This document shows, one piece after another, positions 1 to 5,633 of a stretch of 9,083 nt of DNA. A model generated the notes under the pieces. It ran no database searches. It saw only the letters and a list, made by a program, of their open reading frames with translations, and was not told the DNA's origin. The position numbers and the translations under genes were made by a program. Source of the DNA: CAYFIW01 sp964343265 (GTDB lineage Bacteria > Chloroflexota > Dehalococcoidia > Lucifugimonadales > UBA826); contig CAYFIW010000054.1 of NCBI GenBank assembly GCA_964343265.1, forward strand, positions 1-9,083, written 5' to 3'. Position 1 is the first letter of the stretch; each line of letters opens with the position of its first letter.

Positions 1-1844
1 ACCGATTTTGCCAGGTTTCTCGGTTGATCTACATCTCTACCTAGTCTCATTGCAATATTATAAGAAAGTAATTGTAATTGTATGGTTGCTAATAAGGGGT
101 TTAGATCAGTGGAGGCATCGGGCAGTCTAAGTACATGGTCTGACTTGTTACCTATTAAGTCATCTTTATCTGAAGCTATGGCAATAATTTTCGCTCCCCT
201 AGCAGAGGCTTCACTGATATTACTCAATATTTTTTCGTAAAGATGATCCTTGGGAGCAATAGCAACTACTGGCATTTCTTCGTTTATCAGGGATATTGGG
301 CCATGTTTCATTTCTCCCGCCGGATAACCTTCAGCATGGATATAACTTATCTCTTTTAACTTGAGTGCCCCTTCCATCGCTATTGGATGATTAATACCTC
401 TTCCGAGAAATAAAAAATTGTTATATCGATACAAATCATATGCGATGGATTCGGAATCCATCGCATATTCCAGTGTTTTGGTTACCAGATTAGGTAGAGA
501 TAATAAATCTGTTACCAATCGGGTTCTAGTTTCATCGTCTATAAACTTTCGGAGAGTTCCCAGATAAATGGCGAGCATATAAAGCGTAGTAAGGGTACAT
601 GTAAATGTTTTAGTTGCAGCGACTCCAATTTCTAGACCCGCACCAATTTGCAAAGTGCCTTCAGACAACCTTGAAGCTTGTGTGCCAGGGTAGTTGCACA
701 GCGTAAGTTGTGGCGTTTTTTTTCGTATACCTTCTTCCATTGCGGCTAGAGTGTCAGCAGTCTCACCTGATTGAGATATTGATAACATAAGGGAGCCTTT
801 ATCCAATATTGGATCCCTGTATCTAAATTCGGAGGAATTATCCCATTCTGAGGGAATTCCAGAAATTCGTTCAAACCAGTGCTTAGCAACCATCCCTGCA
901 TGAAGACTAGTTCCCATTCCTACTAAAATAATTCGTTTCAGATTCAGTATTTCTTCAACATTTAGAGGAAAATTTTCAAAATATATTTCATTTCGACTTT
1001 CATTTACTCTATCTTTAATCGAATTTGATATGGCCTCCGGTTGTTCATATATCTCCTTTAACATGAAATTGGGATATTCCCCTTTCGTGGCTGATAAAGG
1101 ATTGTAGTCAACCTTACTTGGAGGATTTTCTACAGGATTACCATTTAGATCTGTGTAAATGACTGAATTTTTGTCAATAATAACCATTTCTTGATCATTC
1201 AAATAGCTTACTATGTTAGTGTGGGGAAGTAGGGCAGGGAGATCACTAGCAATGAACATTTCATCTTTACCGTAACCAATAGTTATTCCTCCAGCATTGC
1301 CAATTCTGATTGCAAATATCTGGTTAGGATTACTGGAAAACATTAGAACAATAGCGTTTGATCCTTGTAGGTCATTTGCCATTTTCAGTACTGATTCTTC
1401 TATTGAGTGACCTGACTTCATATGAAATTCAACTAGGTGAGGAATCACCTCAGAGTCCGTGTCAGATTTAAAGGTGTGACCGTTACGTATAAGGTTTTCT
1501 TTTATGGCAGAAAAATTTTCAATTATTCCATTGTGTACGGCGACAATTTCAGAGGAAGAATTAGCATGTGGATGCGCGTTCGCATCAGAAGGACTGCCAT
1601 GTGTCGCCCACCTTGTATGCCCGATACCGGACGTTGCAACGTCGAGAAATTCAGATGAAGTTCTCTCTACTTCGGTTTTGAGGTTTGTTAACTTACCGGC
1701 TTTCCGATACACCTGAAATCCATTTTCATCGTTGGAAACACATATACCAGCGCTGTCGTATCCTCGGTATTCCAATTTTTGTAGCCCATCAATCAATATG
1801 CCAGCGGCTTTTTGATGACCTACGTAGCCTACTATTCCACACAT
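1..1844 (-). CDS. glmS: Glutamine--fructose-6-phosphate aminotransferase (isomerizing), 3' end cut by window
   Basis: Makes glucosamine-6-phosphate from fructose-6-phosphate and glutamine, the first step toward UDP-GlcNAc for peptidoglycan; cytoplasmic. I translated the frame from ATG at 1844 to the window edge: 614 residues with no stop or frameshift. It starts MCGIVGYVG, so Cys2 becomes the N-terminal nucleophile of the glutaminase domain. TRWATHG (residues 77-83) and VHNGIIENF follow. The first SIS domain shows VGMGTSLHAGM and SISQSGETADT. The second has EGALKLKE with Glu498 and MKHGP with His514. Lys613 in PRNLAKS completes the isomerase site (E. coli Glu488, His504 and Lys603, a constant offset of 10). 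The family normally ends a few residues after this point (VTVE), so only about four codons are missing. It starts 12 nt after the plsC stop with only a weak, distant AGG ribosome site, suggesting translation depends on plsC. A perfect 31-bp palindrome lies at 438-468. Confidence 0.97.
   Translation of the reverse strand, partial: MCGIVGYVGHQKAAGILIDGLQKLEYRGYDSAGICVSNDENGFQVYRKAGKLTNLKTEVERTSSEFLDVATSGIGHTRWATHGSPSDANAHPHANSSSEIVAVHNGIIENFSAIKENLIRNGHTFKSDTDSEVIPHLVEFHMKSGHSIEESVLKMANDLQGSNAIVLMFSSNPNQIFAIRIGNAGGITIGYGKDEMFIASDLPALLPHTNIVSYLNDQEMVIIDKNSVIYTDLNGNPVENPPSKVDYNPLSATKGEYPNFMLKEIYEQPEAISNSIKDRVNESRNEIYFENFPLNVEEILNLKRIILVGMGTSLHAGMVAKHWFERISGIPSEWDNSSEFRYRDPILDKGSLMLSISQSGETADTLAAMEEGIRKKTPQLTLCNYPGTQASRLSEGTLQIGAGLEIGVAATKTFTCTLTTLYMLAIYLGTLRKFIDDETRTRLVTDLLSLPNLVTKTLEYAMDSESIAYDLYRYNNFLFLGRGINHPIAMEGALKLKEISYIHAEGYPAGEMKHGPISLINEEMPVVAIAPKDHLYEKILSNISEASARGAKIIAIASDKDDLIGNKSDHVLRLPDASTDLNPLLATIQLQLLSYNIAMRLGRDVDQPRNLAKS
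438..468. repeat. Perfect 31-bp odd palindrome inside glmS
   Basis: Left arm ATATGCGATGGATTC (438-452) and right arm GAATCCATCGCATAT (454-468) are exact reverse complements around a single G at 453. The next pair outward (437/469) does not match. On the minus strand it encodes glmS residues 460-469, YAMDSESIAY, so the protein is itself nearly mirror-symmetric here. This is the variable linker entering the second SIS domain, away from catalytic motifs. No function is evident. Confidence 0.9.
801..814. repeat. 14-bp perfect palindrome inside glmS
   Basis: ATCCAATATTGGAT is its own reverse complement. It lies within the first SIS domain coding region, just before the codons for SISQSGET. It is much shorter than the 438-468 palindrome and may be chance in A+T-rich coding DNA. 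Confidence 0.6.
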
Positions 1845-1856
1845 AAATTATTTAGC

Positions 1857-2504
1857 CTATGGCCTTTGCTGATTTAAATTATATATACCCCTGTACTCGT
1901 CTGGGAGTAAGGCGGAAATTCGTTGCATGATCATATTGGTCATTGATTCTAAAAGTGGTTTGTCAATTTTCCCTTCAATTGACGGTAATGAAAAAGCCGT
2001 TCCTATATTCACAGTGATTTTACCAGTTGGATTGACGACTCTAAATAGGGAGTCTAGATTTTGTGTCCCGGTCATGCCGACCGGTAAAATAGTTGATCCT
2101 GTCATTTGTATTAATCTTGATACTCCATGCTTGCCTTTTATTAACTTTCCCCCATTTCGAGTTCCCTCTGGGAATATAACGAGTGCTCCGTCTCGAGAAA
2201 GAATATCTGTTGACCATTTAATCGCTGCAATATCGACACCATTTCGGTTGATAGGATGTGCACCATATGATTTCAACATTTGAGAAATTGGAAAACCTGA
2301 AAAAAGACTTTTCTTTGCTAGAAACCTAAGTCTTCTAGGTATAGCGCAACTCAATATTGATGGATCAATATTGCTCATGTGGTTACATACGATCACCAGT
2401 GATCCCATAGGAGGTACGTTTTCTCGGCCAACGACTTCGTAATTAGAGAAAACTTTTAAAGTGAGTCCTTGTGAAAATTTACATAGTGGATACAAAATTT
2501 CCAT
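1857..2504 (-). CDS. plsC: 1-acyl-sn-glycerol-3-phosphate acyltransferase (PlsC/LPLAT family)
   Basis: Likely transfers an acyl chain to lysophosphatidic acid to give phosphatidic acid, at the inner face of the cytoplasmic membrane. The 215-residue protein has the four family blocks in order: NHMSNIDP (41-48), containing the catalytic HX4D pair His42 and Asp47; GAHPINRNG (81-89); FPEGTR (111-116), the phosphate-binding block; and LPVGMTG (140-146). A hydrophobic run at 34-40 precedes block I. The length suits the short bacterial form. ATG at 2504 is preceded by AAAGG, 7 nt upstream, and sits 2 nt after the cmk stop, so it is probably co-translated with cmk. Pairing of cmk and plsC is common in bacteria. 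Substrate specificity within the LPLAT family cannot be read from sequence; a related lysophospholipid acyltransferase is possible. Confidence 0.93.
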   Translation of the reverse strand: MEILYPLCKFSQGLTLKVFSNYEVVGRENVPPMGSLVIVCNHMSNIDPSILSCAIPRRLRFLAKKSLFSGFPISQMLKSYGAHPINRNGVDIAAIKWSTDILSRDGALVIFPEGTRNGGKLIKGKHGVSRLIQMTGSTILPVGMTGTQNLDSLFRVVNPTGKITVNIGTAFSLPSIEGKIDKPLLESMTNMIMQRISALLPDEYRGIYNLNQQRP

Positions 2505-2506
2505 TG

Positions 2507-3166
2507 TTACGCCTTTATAATTTGTAGAATATCGGTCACCACTTCCGCTACTGTTAACGAATCCGTATTAATACATATGGAATCTTCTGATGGCTTTAGG
2601 GGCGATAGCTCCCTTTCTGAATCAAGTTTGTCCCTGTGTCGTATCTCATCTATTACATTTTTGAGATTTACGTTAGCATCTTTTAGCAGTATTTCCCGGA
2701 GCCTTCTTTGGCCCCTTACCTCTAACGAAGCAAGTAGGAAAAATTTGAAGTTTGCGTCAGGTAATACAACTGTACCTATATCTCTTCCAACCATGACGAT
2801 TGAATCTGACTTCGCTATTTCACGCTGCTGATGGATTAGTGAATCACGAACTCCTTTTATCTTTGAAACAAAAGAAACCGATTTGTTTATATCACTAGTA
2901 TGAAGCATATCGGTTATGTCTTCTGAATTTATTATTATTCGTTGGGATCCATTGATTATTGTCAGATGTATCTCTGCTTCAGAAATTTTCTGTGTTATAG
3001 CGTCTTCATTTTTAAGAGATATAGCATAATTCCTGGTCAGCCATGTTGCGGCTCTGTACATCAACCCGGTATCTAAAAATACACAATGTAAATTTTTAGC
3101 TAGTTGTTTTCCGATGGTAGTTTTTCCGGACGCTGCGGGTCCGTCTATAGCAACTTGAGTCGTCAT
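2507..3166 (-). CDS. cmk: Cytidylate kinase
   Basis: Phosphorylates CMP and dCMP with ATP, feeding nucleotide and CDP-lipid synthesis; cytoplasmic. It is 219 residues, the usual bacterial length. The P-loop is GPAASGKTT (9-17). LDTGLMYRA (31-39) and GRDIGTVVLPDA (127-138) are signature nucleoside-monophosphate-binding segments of Cmk. RGQRRLRE (151-158) and RDKLDSERELSPL (178-190) form the lid region with its conserved arginines and Asp. The start at ATG 3166 gives the standard MTTQVAIDGPAASGK opening, and no upstream in-frame start is plausible. No Shine-Dalgarno is visible in the 20 nt before the ATG. If the promoter-like element at 3185-3199 is used, the mRNA leader would be only about a dozen nucleotides. 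First gene of the cmk-plsC-glmS run. Confidence 0.96.
   Translation of the reverse strand: MTTQVAIDGPAASGKTTIGKQLAKNLHCVFLDTGLMYRAATWLTRNYAISLKNEDAITQKISEAEIHLTIINGSQRIIINSEDITDMLHTSDINKSVSFVSKIKGVRDSLIHQQREIAKSDSIVMVGRDIGTVVLPDANFKFFLLASLEVRGQRRLREILLKDANVNLKNVIDEIRHRDKLDSERELSPLKPSEDSICINTDSLTVAEVVTDILQIIKA
2512..2516 (-). promoter_or_regulatory. plsC ribosome binding site
   Basis: The minus strand reads AAAGG, then 7 nt, then the plsC ATG at 2504. It lies in the last codons of cmk and supports the chosen plsC start. Confidence 0.6.
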
Positions 3167-3184
3167 TTGTGTAAGGTTGCCACA

Positions 3185-3199
3185 ATTATTCTTATCTAT
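3185..3199 (-). promoter_or_regulatory. Candidate -10 region of the cmk operon promoter
   Basis: The minus strand reads ATAGATAAGAATAAT. It ends in AATAAT (3190-3185), a fair -10 hexamer about 19 nt upstream of the cmk start codon. It matches 13 of 15 positions in the stronger plus-strand promoter element at 3262-3276. No convincing -35 was found at 16-18 nt spacing, so the call rests on the matched element and its position. Confidence 0.35.
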
Positions 3200-3247
3200 A
3201 AAGCTTTACGTAGAGTAAGTTTAATTATTTCGCAAAAAATGATTACC

Positions 3248-3276
3248 TTGAGGAGTGGACCATAGATAAATATAAT
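3248..3276 (+). promoter_or_regulatory. Sigma70-type promoter for the dehydrogenase gene
   Basis: TTGAGG (3248-3253; 4 of 6 match to TTGACA), a 17-nt spacer and a perfect TATAAT (3271-3276). Transcription would begin near 3283, giving a leader of roughly 35-40 nt that contains the AAGGAG ribosome site. The direct repeat TAGATAAA at 3263-3270 and 3283-3290 brackets the -10 box and start point, where a regulator could act. Confidence 0.65.
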
Positions 3277-3302
3277 CTCGTTTAGATAAACAAGTTTTGA
3301 CG

Positions 3303-3308
3303 AAGGAG
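3303..3308 (+). promoter_or_regulatory. Ribosome binding site of the dehydrogenase gene
   Basis: AAGGAG lies 11 nt before the ATG at 3320. It is the best Shine-Dalgarno among the intergenic starts of this window and fixes the start codon. Confidence 0.8.
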
Positions 3309-3319
3309 TCTTTACAACC

Positions 3320-4300
3320 ATGAGCCCTAAAATAGTTCTTTATAATCCCGATGACTCAACTCTAGAATCGCTCAGGGCTGCCTCTCAAGATGGTGCAGAA
3401 ATTGAATGGGTAGATTCTAACCTGCCAATAGATGAAGCTGCAGAAATTCTTAAGGATACCAGGGCGATGATTCTGACTGGGCACACCCACGTGGATCTTA
3501 AGCTTGCCGCAAAATGTTCCGAACTACGTCTTATCCAGACTGTTAGTGCGGGGACCGATTATTTGGATAAAACTGCGTTAGGAGAACTAGGCATACAGGT
3601 GTCTAATAACGGTGGAGGCAATGCGGTAGCGGTTGCTGAGCACACGATTTCACTGATAGTAGGGACATACAGGAAATTTCAGCTGCAGTTTGAAAATGTA
3701 AAAGATCGTAAGTGGATGGGAGACATCAGGTCTGATTGGTTCTCACAGGCACATGAACTGACAGGCAAGACTGTTGGTATAGTTGGTCTCGGACGGATAG
3801 GATCTAGGGTTGCCCTTAGGCTACAGGGTTGGGAATGTGATCTTATATATAGCGATATAATTTCACCGGATCCAAAATTGGTCGAGAAAGTTGGATTGAG
3901 GAAAGTAGAACTCGATGAGCTTCTAGAAACTTCAGATATTGTTACATTGCATGTACCTCTAAATAATCAAACAAGAGGTATGATCAGTGACAGAGAATTT
4001 GATTTAATGAAGGATTCAGCGGTATTAATTAATGCTTGTAGGGGACCAGTTGTAGATGAGGCAGCTTTTATCAGGGCGATGGAAGCCGGTAAAATTATGG
4101 CTGCGGGTGTCGATGTGCTTGAAGTTGAACCCACTCCAGCTGACAATCCTTTGATTGATATGGACAACGTATTGATAACCCCACATTTGGCTGCATTTAC
4201 TCAAGAGGCGGGAGAAAAGAGTAGGGCTTTTGCTATGTACAATTGCTCAAATGTTAGTAATGGGAAAGAGGCGGAATCCGTAGTACTACCTGATGATTAA
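3320..4300 (+). CDS. D-2-hydroxyacid dehydrogenase family protein (NAD-dependent)
   Basis: An oxidoreductase of the D-isomer 2-hydroxyacid dehydrogenase family, interconverting a 2-hydroxy acid and a 2-keto acid with NAD(H). The 326 residues give a split substrate domain (about 1-100 and 290-326) around a Rossmann domain. The Rossmann loop is GLGRIG (156-161), with an acidic residue (Asp179) after the second strand suggesting NAD over NADP. The catalytic triad is intact: Arg241 in NACRG, Glu270 in EVEPTP and His289 in TPHLA. NGGGNAVAVAEHT (97-109) is the typical domain hinge. It lacks a C-terminal ACT domain and is too short to be a full SerA. The substrate (phosphoglycerate, glyoxylate/hydroxypyruvate, lactate or another) is undetermined. 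It stands alone on the plus strand with its own promoter and terminator, so neighbours do not help. Confidence 0.9.
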   Translation: MSPKIVLYNPDDSTLESLRAASQDGAEIEWVDSNLPIDEAAEILKDTRAMILTGHTHVDLKLAAKCSELRLIQTVSAGTDYLDKTALGELGIQVSNNGGGNAVAVAEHTISLIVGTYRKFQLQFENVKDRKWMGDIRSDWFSQAHELTGKTVGIVGLGRIGSRVALRLQGWECDLIYSDIISPDPKLVEKVGLRKVELDELLETSDIVTLHVPLNNQTRGMISDREFDLMKDSAVLINACRGPVVDEAAFIRAMEAGKIMAAGVDVLEVEPTPADNPLIDMDNVLITPHLAAFTQEAGEKSRAFAMYNCSNVSNGKEAESVVLPDD

Positions 4301-4339
4301 GCACTATTCGGAGTACTTTGAAATTTGATTTAATAGTGC
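4301..4339. terminator. Weak stem-loop at the convergent gene ends
   Basis: GCACTATT (4301-4308), directly after the dehydrogenase stop, pairs with AATAGTGC (4332-4339) over a 23-nt loop. It spans the 3' end of the PHP gene. On the minus strand it is followed by TTAAT, which might help end the minus transcript. It shares base 4339 with the stronger stem next to it, so the two could compete. Weak as a terminator by itself. Confidence 0.3.
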
Positions 4340-4969
4340 CTGAGGAGATTCGTTTAGCATATGACGCATCTCCTCAGGTTTTAAACCTGCCCCCAGTGCA
4401 ACTTTTTCAGCGTAGTCTCTTGTCATCAAGTCTTCTGGTTCGTGTGCGTCTGAATCTAGTATGATTTCGGCACCTGATTGTTTGGCCATATTGGCAACGT
4501 GTCCGTTGGCTAATCCATGACCTTTTCTTCCCGATAACTCCAGAAAAATGCCATTCCTGGCTGCTATTGATGCTTCCTCTACAGTGATCAACCCGGGGTG
4601 AGCGAGAATATTAACGTTGGGAGAAGATACTGCCGCAAGATTAGTTCCTGGTTCAACTGGCTCCATTATTGTCTCACCATGCACATTTACAACTTTCGCT
4701 CCAAGTCTACGAGCCTCTTTTGCAATTCGGTCTATGTCTTCTTTTGGAGTATGAGTAATTTCGACTCCAGGAAATACCCTAATATCCCAACGTTTTTCTG
4801 CAAGCTCACAGTCTTTTTTTAATATGGTTAGCACAAACTCTAGATTTCCAGGCCCTACGTGGTCAGTTATCGCCATGACTTTATACCCTATATATTTTGC
4901 TCTTCTAATCAATTCTATGGGTGACAATACCCCGTCACTAAGAAATGTATGAGTATGAAAATCGTACAT
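4304..4969 (-). CDS. PHP-domain metal-dependent hydrolase (histidinol-phosphatase-like)
   Basis: Probably a metal-dependent phosphoesterase of the PHP superfamily; the true substrate is unknown. With the start at ATG 4969 it has 221 residues and opens MYDFHTHTFLSDG. Putative metal ligands appear in family order: His5 and His7 (FHTHT), Asp36-His37 (ITDH), Glu70 (PGVE), His97 (NVHGE), His124 (LAHPG), and Asp174 with His176 (SDAHE). The set is essentially complete, so activity is expected. A longer reading from TTG at 5014 would add 15 hydrophobic residues, but it has no ribosome site and places material before the canonical N-terminal strand, so I reject it. GGGG lies 5 nt before the ATG. It follows the ubiX-like gene by 59 nt and is likely on the same transcript. 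It could be a genuine histidinol phosphatase or a phosphatase serving another step. Its 3' end contains the opposing gene's terminator. Confidence 0.88.
   Translation of the reverse strand: MYDFHTHTFLSDGVLSPIELIRRAKYIGYKVMAITDHVGPGNLEFVLTILKKDCELAEKRWDIRVFPGVEITHTPKEDIDRIAKEARRLGAKVVNVHGETIMEPVEPGTNLAAVSSPNVNILAHPGLITVEEASIAARNGIFLELSGRKGHGLANGHVANMAKQSGAEIILDSDAHEPEDLMTRDYAEKVALGAGLKPEEMRHMLNESPQALLNQISKYSE
4339..4382 (+). terminator. Rho-independent terminator of the dehydrogenase gene, inside the PHP coding region
   Basis: CCTGAGGAGAT (4339-4349) and ATCTCCTCAGG (4368-4378) form a perfect 11-bp stem over an 18-nt loop. TTTT follows at 4379-4382 on the plus strand. It lies 38 nt after the dehydrogenase stop. 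On the minus strand the same bases encode PHP residues near KPEEMRHMLNESPQ. The loop is long and the T-tract short, so efficiency may be moderate. Confidence 0.6.
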
Positions 4970-5028
4970 ATATACCCCGATTATCTTGATTAGTCTGCAG
5001 AATAATAGTATCAATCAGATAGTTTTTT

Positions 5029-5631
5029 TCAACTTGGTCCTTTGTATTGCATTTTGTCAGGTAGTTGGTCGATGAGACCCAAACCCATTAATATTCGCAT
5101 AGCTGTAAATTCAGCTGAGGTCTCTAGTGTCGATATTGGCAAATAAAAAGGCGGATCAGAAGGTATTATGGAAGCGCCATAGCTCGCTAGTTTAGACATG
5201 TTACTTAAGTGGATAGCATTTAAAGGAGTCTCTCTAGGCACTATAACTAGCGGTCTATTTTCCTTTAGACAGACATCTGCAGCTCGCCTTATAAGATTAT
5301 CGGATATCCCATTGGCTATTGCAGATACTGTTGCCATACTTGATGGAACTATTGCCATACCCAGTGAAGGGTAAGTTCCACTTGCTATTGGAGCTTGGAT
5401 GTCTCCTATTGAATAGTAATTGAAATACTTAAAATCAGACCATCTTTCTATAGATTCCCCAAATGTCTCATCCATTTCCTGTTTCCACACTATTCTTGCT
5501 GCATTTGAGGCGACAATAGTGGTCGGAATACCCTTATAGATCAAGGCATCTATCGTCTTAGAGGCTAGTATGGAACCACTGGCTCCAGTAATTCCGACAA
5601 CTACACTTTTTTTTAGACCTTCTTTATTCAC
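5029..5631 (-). CDS. ubiX: UbiX-family flavin prenyltransferase
   Basis: Joins a dimethylallyl group to FMN to make prenylated FMN, the cofactor of UbiD-type decarboxylases; a soluble flavoprotein. The 200 residues show the family hallmarks: GITGASGS (13-20) for flavin binding, VPSSMATVSAIANGISDNLI (95-114), RRAADVCLKE (115-124), VPRETPL (131-137) and the C-terminal PPFYLPISTLE (160-170). The segment PIASGTYP replaces the more usual SGSF-type wording but is in the right place. The start is GTG at 5631, 2 nt after the UbiA-like stop (TAA at 5636-5634), with no clear Shine-Dalgarno, so translation is probably coupled. No nearby ATG gives a sensible start. Its partner is almost certainly the UbiD-type protein encoded at 6506-7960. 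In futalosine-pathway naming it may correspond to MqnM. Confidence 0.92.
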   Translation of the reverse strand: MNKEGLKKSVVVGITGASGSILASKTIDALIYKGIPTTIVASNAARIVWKQEMDETFGESIERWSDFKYFNYYSIGDIQAPIASGTYPSLGMAIVPSSMATVSAIANGISDNLIRRAADVCLKENRPLVIVPRETPLNAIHLSNMSKLASYGASIIPSDPPFYLPISTLETSAEFTAMRILMGLGLIDQLPDKMQYKGPS

Positions 5632-5633
5632 AC

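Larger units (their letters stand above)
3167..3319. other. Divergent intergenic promoter region
   Basis: A 153-bp A+T-rich region between cmk (minus) and the dehydrogenase gene (plus). ATAGATAAATATAAT (plus, 3262-3276) and ATAGATAAGAATAAT (minus, 3199-3185) match at 13 of 15 positions and point outward toward their genes. A further TAGATAAA occurs at 3283-3290, exactly 20 nt after the copy at 3263-3270. I see no RNA gene or peptide ORF here. Confidence 0.55.

Noticed and set aside
1437..1716. Plus-strand open frames of about 70 codons opposite the glmS glutaminase domain
   Set aside because: They overlap each other and lie fully antisense to an intact, motif-complete glmS; no ribosome site or recognisable domain.
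1845..1856. glmS ribozyme/riboswitch upstream of glmS
   Set aside because: Only 12 nt separate plsC and glmS, leaving no room for the ribozyme; upstream sequence is plsC coding.
1927..2283. 118-codon plus-strand open frame opposite plsC
   Set aside because: Antisense shadow of the plsC codons for blocks II-IV; no promoter, ribosome site or family resemblance.
2351..2373. CAATATTG twice, 7 nt apart, inside plsC
   Set aside because: Short A+T-rich palindromes in coding sequence; explained by codons for SNIDPSILS and likely chance.
2577..2831. 84-codon plus-strand open frame opposite cmk
   Set aside because: Serine-rich antisense shadow of a clear cytidylate kinase.
4598..4822. Plus-strand open frame opposite the PHP gene
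   Set aside because: Antisense to a gene with a complete metal-ligand set; no supporting signals.
4970..5014. Extended N-terminus for the PHP protein from TTG 5014, possibly a signal peptide
   Set aside because: No ribosome site, rare start codon, and the canonical FHTH opening begins right after ATG 4969.
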